Origin: Planctomycetota bacterium
GTDB taxonomy: Bacteria > Planctomycetota > Phycisphaerae > UBA1845
NCBI GenBank assembly: GCA_030616775.1
Contig: JAUWWQ010000021.1
Coordinates: 1 to 64,000 of the forward strand
DNA length: 64,000 nt
Reading direction: 5' to 3'
Made by a program: the position numbers and the translations under genes. Numbering within the stretch: the stretch's first letter is position 1; each line of letters opens with the position of its first letter. The notes beneath the pieces were generated by a model. It saw nothing but the letters and a program-made list of their open reading frames with translations, was not told the origin of the DNA and did not search any database. This document shows, in pieces, positions 16,564 through 24,781 of the stretch.

Positions 16564-17003
16564 TGGAAGACCAGGCGACTGTTGCCGTTCTGAACGAATT
16601 ACTGGCCCTCGAGCAGCGCAACCTTGCCGGGCGGCTTTTGGAATCGACGGTCTTCGTCTCCCGGCTCTCCGTTGAGAACTTGAACCTGGTAAAGCGTATG
16701 GCGCAGGCCAGCGCCGAGCACGGCGCCTGGCTGGCGGAAGCGATCATCGCGCTGGACGGCGTACCCGGTCCGCGCCACGGTGATGTCCACACGGCGGATC
16801 TGCACTACCTGGATTTGCGCCACATATTACCGCGTCTTACCACAGATCACGAGAACCTTATCCAGAAGTACACACTCGCCGCGGCGCGGATTACGTCGGA
16901 GTCGAAGGCCAACAGCGTGGCTTCGCATATTCTACGGCGTCATCAAGAGGAGCTGGACTCGCTGAGGCAACTCCCCAGTGAGAGCGTAACCGCCGTGAGC
17001 TGA
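16563..17003 (+). CDS. Small all-helical protein at the end of the complex I operon
   Basis: A 146-residue predicted all-helical protein of no recognised name. Glu and His are spaced as in ferritin-like four-helix bundles (ELLALEQRN near residue 15, ASAEHGAWLAEAI near 48, LTTDHENLIQKY near 95, ILRRHQEELDSL near 125), with the helix-2 to helix-3 link LDGVPGPR. That hints at a diiron-bundle fold. I do not see a strict pair of ExxH ferritin motifs, so metal binding is a guess. Its ATG overlaps the nuoN stop by one base, so it is translated with complex I and may serve assembly, iron supply or oxidative protection. Confidence 0.75.
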   Translation: MEDQATVAVLNELLALEQRNLAGRLLESTVFVSRLSVENLNLVKRMAQASAEHGAWLAEAIIALDGVPGPRHGDVHTADLHYLDLRHILPRLTTDHENLIQKYTLAAARITSESKANSVASHILRRHQEELDSLRQLPSESVTAVS

Positions 17004-17028
17004 CTTCTATCGCTGTATCCGGTCGCCA

Positions 17029-17688
17029 CTAGGTCGTTTCTATCGGTTCCGGGGAAGCGGATGCTTCGGCGGCGGGCTCAGCCGTCGGTGTCGACACGCC
17101 GGAGGCTTTTGCCTTGGTCGACGGCAGTCGCACCAGAACCGGTGCAGTTGTGCCCAGGCGTGTCTGCTCACGACGGATTCGGGCGAACAGCTCCTCGAGC
17201 GGGGGCGCCCATGAAAACCGATCCCGCTCCGGTGCACCCCATCGGGGCTGGTCTATGAACCGGACCTCGTGGTATGGACTCTTCACTAACTCCGCAACGG
17301 CGTCTTCGGTCGGGAGATCGTCCACGTACGCATGGCCGACCAGCCACCAACTCGGCGTTACCCGTCGCAACATCTGAAGCTGATGCAGAACAACAGGATG
17401 AAGCAACGCGCCGGGCGTTGGCGCGATGTGTACGGTAACAGGACAGTCTGCCCAGCGTTGGATAACCTCAGTCCACCACTCGTCTGCCAACCACGGGGCG
17501 ATTTCCAGTTTTGTGTTGGTGGCCTCGATGGTCAACTCGACCGGTCCCGTAGCGACATCATTGCCGAGGCCGCCCTCTCCCCTAAAGGTTGCGATCACCT
17601 GAACCGGTTCGCGAGGCCCGCGACGACTGCGCTGCGTCGCGCGGCGGATTTCAGCACGTTCTTCGAGGTCCATATTAGTCGCCTCCAT
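17029..17688 (-). CDS. Conserved-looking protein of unknown function
   Basis: About 219 residues. I do not recognise the family. The N-terminus is polar and Arg-rich (MEATNMDLEERAEIRRATQR), the middle has alternating strand and helix character (VTVHIAPTPGALLHPVVLHQ, PSWWLVGHAYVDDLPTEDAV), and the tail is a low-complexity Ala/Pro/Glu stretch. It lacks a signal peptide or membrane helix, so it is probably cytoplasmic. The open frame continues 48 codons upstream to 17832, but that part is Cys/Pro/Arg mixed and does not look coding. It converges with the complex I operon. Confidence 0.6.
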   Translation of the reverse strand: MEATNMDLEERAEIRRATQRSRRGPREPVQVIATFRGEGGLGNDVATGPVELTIEATNTKLEIAPWLADEWWTEVIQRWADCPVTVHIAPTPGALLHPVVLHQLQMLRRVTPSWWLVGHAYVDDLPTEDAVAELVKSPYHEVRFIDQPRWGAPERDRFSWAPPLEELFARIRREQTRLGTTAPVLVRLPSTKAKASGVSTPTAEPAAEASASPEPIETT

Positions 17689-17976
17689 GCGATATCGGGC
17701 TCCCGCCCTCGACGATGCTATTATCGGAGCGTTTGGGTTTTCCACTTGACGGCAGTGGAGAGATCCGTTCCTCGTTGGGACGTGGGGGGCACAACTGTGA
17801 TCCCACCCGGCCGGCGAAGCTGTGTTAACCATTTATTCCACAAAGGATTACGGCTGTCATCCTGCGGCTCTGCGGCATGCCAAGGATGCGTTTGACTCGT
17901 GGCGACGGATTATCATGGCCCAAAGGCCGATGGCCCTGCCGTGATACCAGCCATGCGAGCGACGTAGCCAGTCGCT

Positions 17977-18447
17977 TCACGCGTTTCGTATGGCGTCAAT
18001 TGCAGCCACGGCCAACCGATCGCACTCCTCGTTTTCTGGATGGCCGGCGTGGCCGCGGACGTATTCGTAGGTCATGTCGTGTTGCCCGGCCAGGGCGTGC
18101 AGCGTTTGCCACAGGTCGACGTTCTTGACCGGTGGGGAGCCGGGCTTTTTCCCCCGCCGCCAGTTGTTGGCGATCCAACCTTTGATCCACTCAGTCAGAC
18201 CGTTAATGACATATTGGCTGTCGCTGACCAGATGGACCCGCCAGCGCTTGTTGCCTTTCAGGCTGCGAAGCCCTTCGATGACGGCGGTAAGCTCCATGCG
18301 GTTGTTGGTGGTGTCAGGCTGGCCGCCGGAGAGCTTTTTGACGGTCCCGGTGGCGGGATGCTTGAGGATGGCCGCCCAGCCCCCCGGACCGGGATTGCCG
18401 CTGCACGCCCCGTCGGTGTACAGAATGACGTCCGGTTGATCGCCCAT
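17977..18447 (-). CDS. rnhA: Ribonuclease HI
   Basis: A 156-residue RNase HI that cleaves RNA in RNA-DNA hybrids. Catalytic carboxylates are visible: Asp in VILYTDGACSGNPGPGGW, Glu in TTNNRMELTAVIEGL, Asp in HLVSDSQYVINGL, and Asp in ECDRLAVAAIDAI. The basic-protrusion region WIANNWRRGKKPGSPPVKN matches the E. coli type. The length is normal. It probably stands alone, followed by 288 empty bases before the next minus gene. Confidence 0.97.
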   Translation of the reverse strand: MGDQPDVILYTDGACSGNPGPGGWAAILKHPATGTVKKLSGGQPDTTNNRMELTAVIEGLRSLKGNKRWRVHLVSDSQYVINGLTEWIKGWIANNWRRGKKPGSPPVKNVDLWQTLHALAGQHDMTYEYVRGHAGHPENEECDRLAVAAIDAIRNA

Positions 18448-18556
18448 AGCTGCCCGGCTCGCAAAGATCCGCGATGCGTCGCTACGTTACGTCGGTCCCG
18501 CAGGTCACGTTTCGCGGTTCCGGTACCTCGCTTCGCAATTGGCGCGAATATCTGTT

Positions 18557-18612
18557 GTGCCGAGGATCCTTTCTTGGTACGTACCTTGGGACCGAGAAGG
18601 GATTCTCGGTCC
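18557..18612. repeat. Dispersed two-hairpin repeat
   Basis: Hairpins gtgccgag...ttggtac (18557-18580, imperfect) and ggaccgag...ctcggtcc (18589-18612, perfect 8-bp stem). It lies in the gap between rnhA and the methyltransferase gene. Confidence 0.65.
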
Positions 18613-18662
18613 AGCGAAGTATATCCACTGCCGCGGTTTCTCGTCACCCGCAACAAATGACC

Positions 18663-19322
18663 CTACCTAAACCGCAGGTAGCGGGCGTGGGCCGGTGGGA
18701 GGTTTTGAAACACGGTCGTCCTGTCGAACTGGTATTGACGAATATTTCGAGACAGATAGGCGGAGACTGATCGGATGCGATGGCGTCGCCGGCCCATTGA
18801 CAACAGCCAAGACGTCTTGCGCAACCCCACGTATTCGAAGTAGCTGAACACGCCGCCCGGCTTTAGACTCCGGCGGACGATCCCGAACACGTCTTGCACG
18901 TCGCACAGCTCGAACGCGGTCAGGGGCAGACCCGAGATGACGAAGTCATACCTGTTCTCGTACCTGAGCTGTTGTACCGGTGATCGCAGGAGCCGGACCC
19001 GGCCGGCAGCGACGCTTCGTACGAAACCCGCACCGTTCAGGATATCGTGCTCCAAGATGTCAGCAAAGTCGGTGTGAATCTCGCAAATGTCGAGCTCGTC
19101 CTCTTCGCCCAAAAGCGAGCCTAGATGTCGGGTGACCGCACCGGTACCCGCTCCGACTTCCAGGACCTTCGCCGGTCCCCGGAACCGGCGGTAGGGTTCG
19201 CAAAGAGCAGCGGCCAAGGCTTGTGAACTTGGCGCAATCGCCCCAACGACGTCCGGTTTGCGCAGATAACTCGTCAGAAATCGCCAATGCTCACGCAGAT
19301 CCACCTGCATCCCTTTCAGCAA
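18663..19322 (-). CDS. Class I SAM-dependent methyltransferase (phospholipid N-methyltransferase-like)
   Basis: A 219-residue class I methyltransferase. The SAM-binding motif I is AKVLEVGAGTGAVTRHLG near residue 52, with the acidic motif II CEIHTDFADIL and DFVISGLPLTAFE as motif IV. The N-terminus (LTSYLRKPDVVGAIAPSSQ) resembles the bacterial phosphatidylethanolamine N-methyltransferase PmtA group and related rRNA dimethylases. Lipid methylation is therefore a reasonable inference, not proven. It is divergent from rimO across about 200 bases. Confidence 0.82.
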   Translation of the reverse strand: MLKGMQVDLREHWRFLTSYLRKPDVVGAIAPSSQALAAALCEPYRRFRGPAKVLEVGAGTGAVTRHLGSLLGEEDELDICEIHTDFADILEHDILNGAGFVRSVAAGRVRLLRSPVQQLRYENRYDFVISGLPLTAFELCDVQDVFGIVRRSLKPGGVFSYFEYVGLRKTSWLLSMGRRRHRIRSVSAYLSRNIRQYQFDRTTVFQNLPPAHARYLRFR

Positions 19323-19530
19323 AGTCGGGGAGGCACAAAAGTCCCCTACGGGACGAGCCGGCTACTGCCGCGTCAGTAGCCTTCCGCACCGTGTCGCCTC
19401 ATCCTAACGTACGGCAGTGAGACCGGCCAGGCCTGCGTTGCCCGCGCCGCCGCCCTGAGGCTCCCTTTTTTCCATTGCGACATCTGTTAGACTCTCACGC
19501 CGGCGAGACTTGACCCGGTTGTACCCTGAG

Positions 19531-20898
19531 ATGATGACTACTCCTACACGCGTTGCGTTCGTATCACTTGGCTGTCCCAAGAACCTGGTCGACTCCGAGA
19601 AGATGCTCGGGCAGTTGGCCGAGGCGGGCTGCGCCATCACCTTCGACGAGTCCGACGCAGACGCGATCGTCATCAATACGTGCGGTTTCCTCGGCGTCGC
19701 GCGGATTGAGGCGGACCAGGTCATCCGGGAGGCGGTGGAGCGGAAAGCAGCCGGGCAGATCAAGCGCGTCGTCGTTGTGGGCTGTCTGGTCCAACGGGAC
19801 AAGGAGGCCATCCTCACGCGCATCGACGGTATCGACGCTCTGGTCGGCGTGAACAACCGCGACGATATCGTCCGCGCCGTATTAGGAGGCGGCGGGCCGA
19901 AACGGGACCGGACGGTCGATGTTTACCTGAGCGACTATCACCCGTTTACTCAGCTCGACACGGCCCGCCTGCGCATCACTCCGCGCCATTACGCGTATCT
20001 CAGGATCAGCGAGGGCTGCGACCAGAAATGCACCTTCTGCACGATTCCATCGATCCGCGGACGAATGCACTGCAAGCCGCCGGAGATCATAGCCGCGGAA
20101 GCGAGGGAGCTGGTGGGCGACGGGGCGGTCGAGATCAACCTCATAGGCCAGGACACGACCAGCTACGGGCTGGGAGAGCATAAGTGTGGCGACGGTCTGG
20201 CGTCTTTGCTGCGCGAGCTTGACACGGTTGCCGGGCTGCTCCGGATTCGTCTCATGTATGCATATCCGTCGGCATTGACCGATGATATGATAGGGGCCAT
20301 CGCCGACTGTGAGCATGTATGCAAATACGTCGATATCCCCCTTCAGCACATAAGCGACCGTATACTTAGGGCTATGCACCGTGGTATCGACCGGGCCGCC
20401 ACGGAAATACTGCTTCACAAGATCCGCGATCGTATTCCGGGTGTTGCTATCCGCACGACGTTGATGGCCGGATTCCCCGGCGAGACCGATGAAGAGTTCC
20501 AAGAACTCGTGCAATTTGTCAAGGATTTCCGTTTCGATGCTCTGGGTGTGTTCCCCTATTCATGTGAACCTCAGACGCCGGCGGCCCGTATGAAGGGGCA
20601 ACTGCCCGACACCGTCAAGCAGGAGCGTGTTGACACTTTAATGACCGCGCAACAGGATGTTGCCTTTGCACTGGCAGAGGAACGAGTTGGATCACGGTTC
20701 GAGGTTCTTGTTGACCAGCGGCTTGACGACGGTGCAATTGTGGGACGTCACGAGGGTCAGGCACCTACCGTGGACGGTGTTACCTACGTGCGGGAATGCC
20801 AGACCTCACCCGGTGAGTTTGTGACGGTGAATTGCATCGGCAGTGATACGTATGACCTGGTGGCGACACCGACCGGAGTCGACCTGCCCGTACTTTAG
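19531..20898 (+). CDS. rimO: Ribosomal protein S12 methylthiotransferase RimO
   Basis: A 455-residue radical-SAM enzyme that methylthiolates Asp88 of ribosomal protein S12. Order of domains: MTTase N-terminal domain (VAFVSLGCPKNLVDSEKML; cluster ligands also in VINTCGFLG and VVVGCLVQRD), radical SAM core with CxxxCxxC (CDQKCTFCTIP), and C-terminal TRAM domain from about residue 385. NLVDSEKM favours RimO over MiaB. I took ATG 19531 (or 19534) over the TTG at 19510. It is followed 3 bases later by pgsA. Confidence 0.95.
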   Translation: MMTTPTRVAFVSLGCPKNLVDSEKMLGQLAEAGCAITFDESDADAIVINTCGFLGVARIEADQVIREAVERKAAGQIKRVVVVGCLVQRDKEAILTRIDGIDALVGVNNRDDIVRAVLGGGGPKRDRTVDVYLSDYHPFTQLDTARLRITPRHYAYLRISEGCDQKCTFCTIPSIRGRMHCKPPEIIAAEARELVGDGAVEINLIGQDTTSYGLGEHKCGDGLASLLRELDTVAGLLRIRLMYAYPSALTDDMIGAIADCEHVCKYVDIPLQHISDRILRAMHRGIDRAATEILLHKIRDRIPGVAIRTTLMAGFPGETDEEFQELVQFVKDFRFDALGVFPYSCEPQTPAARMKGQLPDTVKQERVDTLMTAQQDVAFALAEERVGSRFEVLVDQRLDDGAIVGRHEGQAPTVDGVTYVRECQTSPGEFVTVNCIGSDTYDLVATPTGVDLPVL

Positions 20899-20901
20899 TG
20901 T

Positions 20902-21516
20902 ATGAGACTCTCACTGAATCTTCCCAATCAGATCACCATCTCACGACTGGCACTGGCCATCGTCTTTTTTGTTCTGCTGTCGCAGTACTCGCAGCAAGAG
21001 CCCAGCCCGTGGATACTGGACATCGGGGCAGTGATCTTCATTGTCGCAGCGGTGACCGATATCCTGGACGGATATCTGGCCCGCAGGCGTGGGGAGGTCA
21101 CGCCGCTGGGCCGCGTGCTCGATCCGCTGGTCGATAAGGTGCTGGTCTGCGGGGCGTTTATACTTTTTACGGGTTCGCGGTTCGTCGATGCTACCGGCCA
21201 CAACGTGACCGAGGTGAGCGCTTGGATGGTGGTGGTCATCGTGGGACGAGAGTTGCTGGTTACCGGTCTGCGAGGCTTCAACGAATCGTTGGGGATATCA
21301 TTCGGCGCGTCAGTCTACGGGAAGCTCAAAATGTGGATGCAGAGCATTGCGGCGCCGGCCATCCTGTTCATCGTCGCCCATGAGGAGGCGTTGGGCGCAG
21401 CGGCCGGACCGGTCAAGAAGACTCTCGTCTGGCTGACCGTCGTTATCACCGCCCTTTCCACCATAGTATACCTGGTTCGTTCGCGGCACATTCTGGAAGA
21501 TAGTGCGCCGGCGTGA
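20902..21516 (+). CDS. pgsA: CDP-diacylglycerol-glycerol-3-phosphate 3-phosphatidyltransferase
   Basis: A 204-residue membrane enzyme making phosphatidylglycerol phosphate from CDP-diacylglycerol. The CDP-alcohol phosphotransferase signature DxxDGxxARxxxxxxxxGxxxDxxxD is seen as DILDGYLARRRGEVTPLG followed by RVLDPLVDK. Predicted helices number about five, and the start LNLPNQITISRLALA is typical. It is tightly placed after rimO (3 bases) and overlaps uppP by 4 bases, giving a rimO-pgsA-uppP transcription unit that combines translation quality with envelope lipids. Confidence 0.93.
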   Translation: MRLSLNLPNQITISRLALAIVFFVLLSQYSQQEPSPWILDIGAVIFIVAAVTDILDGYLARRRGEVTPLGRVLDPLVDKVLVCGAFILFTGSRFVDATGHNVTEVSAWMVVVIVGRELLVTGLRGFNESLGISFGASVYGKLKMWMQSIAAPAILFIVAHEEALGAAAGPVKKTLVWLTVVITALSTIVYLVRSRHILEDSAPA

Positions 21517-22343
21517 ACGAGTTCGACTATCTAACGGCCATGCTGCTCGGCGCGATCCAGGGGCTCACCGAGTTTCTACCCATCAGCAGCAGCGGGCACT
21601 TGGCACTGACGCAACGATGGCTGAATCTCGACCCTGATAGTACCCATATGTTGCTGTTCGATGTGTTGGCTCACCTGGGCACCCTGATCGCTGTGGTTAT
21701 CGTGTTCGTCACACCGGCCAGGCGCTTTGCCAATAGGCTTATCCGTGAGTCAAGCCGTTCGTGGTCCGCCCGGCGGTTTGGGTGGCGCATCGCCGTTCTT
21801 GCGGTTGCGGCCACCATCCCCACGGCCGTTATCGGGTTGGCGTTCAAGCAGAACCTCGAGGCGGCGTTCGACAAACCGGTATGGATCGGTATCTGTCTGC
21901 TTATAACCGGTGGTCTTCTGGCGGTGCTTGCCAAACTCCGCCGGGGAAGGCGCGGTTGGAAGGAGTTCCACTGGTGGGAAGCGGCGTTAGTTGGGGCCGC
22001 CCAGGCTTTGGCCATCTTGCCGGGCATATCGCGCAGCGGCTCAACGATCTGCGTCGCATCTTATTTCGGCTGGCGCCGGCGCTGGGCAGCCGAGTTCAGC
22101 TTTCTGATCGCTGTTCCCGCCATCGTCGGCGGCACGCTGCTGAAAATCAGAGACACTCTTGACCTGCCGGGTGAAGAGTTCGCCGCCGTTGCCCTGGGAC
22201 CGGTGATTGTTGGCAGCATCCTCTCACTTGTCGTCGGCGTGTTCGCTCTGAAGATTCTGCTTCACACGGTCCGCCGTGCGAAGCTTCACTATTTCGCGCT
22301 GTATTGTTGGGTAGCGGGAGCCTTGGCTCTCGCGGTGACCTAG
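21513..22343 (+). CDS. uppP: Undecaprenyl-diphosphatase
   Basis: A 276-residue BacA-type integral membrane phosphatase that recycles undecaprenyl pyrophosphate to the carrier used in peptidoglycan and other envelope polymers. Both signature regions are present: GAIQGLTEFLPISSSGHLAL near the N-terminus and ILPGISRSGSTICVASYFGW near residue 170. About eight helices are predicted. The start is GTG at 21513, overlapping the pgsA stop. Its own stop overlaps the stop of the convergent DUF4340 gene by 4 bases, so no terminator space exists between the two operons. Confidence 0.95.
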   Translation: MNEFDYLTAMLLGAIQGLTEFLPISSSGHLALTQRWLNLDPDSTHMLLFDVLAHLGTLIAVVIVFVTPARRFANRLIRESSRSWSARRFGWRIAVLAVAATIPTAVIGLAFKQNLEAAFDKPVWIGICLLITGGLLAVLAKLRRGRRGWKEFHWWEAALVGAAQALAILPGISRSGSTICVASYFGWRRRWAAEFSFLIAVPAIVGGTLLKIRDTLDLPGEEFAAVALGPVIVGSILSLVVGVFALKILLHTVRRAKLHYFALYCWVAGALALAVT

Positions 22344-24775
22344 GGGATTTCTTCCAGGTCATCGAGGGAAACATCGAAGCGCTGAAGGGAATCGGCGGTC
22401 AGGAGGAAAACGCCACTGCGTCCCTCGACGGTTGCGTAGTAGCCCTTGTCCGTGCCGTCGTCGCCTTTCTTGGCCGACACCCATAAGACCTGGCTGCTGC
22501 CATCGTCGAGGGTGATCATCACTTCATGAGACGGGGTGGACAAGCCGTAGGCACTCAGGTCCGATTCGGCGTGACGGACATAGCGTTTGGTTCGCAGATC
22601 CCTGACCTGCAAGAGCAGGTTGTAGACCTTCTTTGAATCAAGCGGAAGATCGGGTTCCGCCTGATAGACCCACCCACCATCCTCCTTCTTCTCAAATACG
22701 TGCGTCTGGTCACCCTTCCGAATCGACAATCGGCGTACATCGCCATCCTCGAAATCCATCACCCGATCGGTGCGGTACTCAGCAACAAGCTGTTTGAAGA
22801 AGTCTCCACCCATCTCGTATACCGTGCCACGGTCAGAGCGCTTGGCGTAGTACTTCCCGTCGTGTTTCGCCACCTTAAGCTCGAGAGTCCTGGCGGGAGG
22901 CTGGACCTCGATCGGCTCAGCCGGCTTGGTCTTGTCACCTTCCTCGCCTGACTTGTCCGGTTCGCCTTCGCTCGGTTGTTCTATGCGGTATTCGACGGGA
23001 GGCTTGTAGGTCAAGGCGACTGTCACAGCCGGGGCATGCAGGCCGTACGCGCTGGGCTCACCGGCTTCCGACACCACCTGTTCGGCGCGCAATCCGCCGA
23101 GTGCCTCGACGAGTTTGTCGATCTGCTCCTCCAGGACGCTGGCAACAACAGGCTCCGCCATGCTCCAAGTGTTGTCATGCCGGCTGAGTGTCACCTCGTT
23201 GCGCCCTCCGAGAAACCGATTCTCGGTGGATAACCTGATGCGCTCGAAGCGGCTGGGAAGGACTTCCACGACGGTGCGGTCGCGATAGAGCCGCGGGCCT
23301 TCGATTAGCTTGACCACGTCCGGCGTGCGCACCTTGGCAATGGAGGCGAGCTCGTTGCGGCGCACGTACACCAGGCGTTTGGCCTTCTCATCGGTGTAAC
23401 CACCAACTGTGATCCGCTCGAAGCCCTCGACACCGGGGACGGTTAGTCGAATCTCGGCCTGCGGCTCATCCAGGCCGTATAACGCCGGGTCCGTCGGCTC
23501 TTCGTCAATGAACACCACGGCGCTTAGGCCTTCAATCGCGCCGAGGAGATCCCCAACGGCCGAATCCTCCGCCCGCCCGCCGTCGGGCTCGAACGACCAC
23601 TCACCTTCCTTTTTTACCAGCGTTGCGAGACCCTCGGGCGTGGTCAGTTCGATCCGCGTCGCCGCACCGACGTTGACAGGCGTGATCCGCATCTCCCGCC
23701 ACTCGGACATGACGGGTTTGAACTTGTCGGTGGTAGTCTTCATGACCGTTGCCACGGCGTGCTCATCACCAACTCGCATGTAGGTCTTGGTATCCTCACC
23801 GATCGGCGATTGGCCGGAGAGGTGAAGTTCATAGACCGTTACCTTCTTCTCGGTAGTGATCTCAGGCGGTTCCTCGACACCCTCCTCGACTTTGGCCTCC
23901 TGTTCTTTCTCGACAGGGATCTCCTCCTCGACAGTGGTGCGCACACTCACGGAGGCCGGCGCCAGACCGTAGGTCACCAGTCTGTCGGGCTCATCGTCGT
24001 GCCATTGAACGGCACGGAGGCGACTCATGGCCCGGAGCATGTCATCTACCTTCGAGGTCGCCCTGGCTGTAACCGGTGATTCCATCATCCATCGAGCACC
24101 GTCCTTGCTGAAAGCGTAGCGGACGGGGGCATCAGCGTCACCGCGGTCTACGATCTCCACCCGCGTGACGTTTTCCGGCTTGAAGTCCCAAAGCTGTTTA
24201 TCGCGGTACTGGACCGCCCTGTCCTTGACCAGATCGCGCAGGTTGGACTGGCCGACACATATCTCGTTACTGCCGGCCAGCCGTACGTACGTCTCGCGAT
24301 CGGATGTAGGCTTACCGATCTCGACTGTCACGGTCCGATCGTCAGCGTCGGTCAAGGTAACAATCACTTCCGGCGGCTGGAGCCCTGCCTGGGCCGCAGT
24401 AATTGCCCCCGGCTCCCCGGGCTTGTAGCTCAGCTCGTACTGAAGGTTTCCGAGCCGGTTCCCGAACTTGTCCACCTCCCAACGGACGCACTTCATCTGA
24501 AGGGGCGAGGTCATCCGCCAGACACCCTGCCCGGCTTCCGAGGTCTCGGTATCCTTCTCGAACACCCATTCCTCGCCGTCCTTGCGCTTGCAGACCACCT
24601 TCACCACGTTGCTGAGCTTGTCCTCCAGCAGGTCCCGTGTTACTGCAGACGCAGCCACGGCCCGCACAGGCGCTGTATCAGCATCAATCGGCTTCGGTCG
24701 GGATCGCACAACGTAGTAGAAGGCACCCAAGACGACCAGCACAACCGCCAGAGACAATGTCGTTTTCGTGTTCAT
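22340..24775 (-). CDS. DUF4340-type protein of an ABC export cluster
   Basis: An 811-residue protein with one N-terminal helix (LSLAVVLVVLGAFYYVVRS) and a long extracytoplasmic part. The part contains at least four copies of a beta-rich unit built around (Y)GL.xP...V.LT, for example YGLHAPAVTVAL and YGLDEPQAEIRL. That is the DUF4340 pattern. Such proteins accompany GldG-like genes in Planctomycetota and other phyla. The role is unknown; it may be a periplasmic subunit of the exporter encoded by the three genes upstream. It lies 6 bases after the GldG-like gene. A variable acidic, Lys-rich linker sits near residue 290. Confidence 0.82.
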   Translation of the reverse strand: MNTKTTLSLAVVLVVLGAFYYVVRSRPKPIDADTAPVRAVAASAVTRDLLEDKLSNVVKVVCKRKDGEEWVFEKDTETSEAGQGVWRMTSPLQMKCVRWEVDKFGNRLGNLQYELSYKPGEPGAITAAQAGLQPPEVIVTLTDADDRTVTVEIGKPTSDRETYVRLAGSNEICVGQSNLRDLVKDRAVQYRDKQLWDFKPENVTRVEIVDRGDADAPVRYAFSKDGARWMMESPVTARATSKVDDMLRAMSRLRAVQWHDDEPDRLVTYGLAPASVSVRTTVEEEIPVEKEQEAKVEEGVEEPPEITTEKKVTVYELHLSGQSPIGEDTKTYMRVGDEHAVATVMKTTTDKFKPVMSEWREMRITPVNVGAATRIELTTPEGLATLVKKEGEWSFEPDGGRAEDSAVGDLLGAIEGLSAVVFIDEEPTDPALYGLDEPQAEIRLTVPGVEGFERITVGGYTDEKAKRLVYVRRNELASIAKVRTPDVVKLIEGPRLYRDRTVVEVLPSRFERIRLSTENRFLGGRNEVTLSRHDNTWSMAEPVVASVLEEQIDKLVEALGGLRAEQVVSEAGEPSAYGLHAPAVTVALTYKPPVEYRIEQPSEGEPDKSGEEGDKTKPAEPIEVQPPARTLELKVAKHDGKYYAKRSDRGTVYEMGGDFFKQLVAEYRTDRVMDFEDGDVRRLSIRKGDQTHVFEKKEDGGWVYQAEPDLPLDSKKVYNLLLQVRDLRTKRYVRHAESDLSAYGLSTPSHEVMITLDDGSSQVLWVSAKKGDDGTDKGYYATVEGRSGVFLLTADSLQRFDVSLDDLEEIP

Positions 24776-24781
24776 AAGGTC

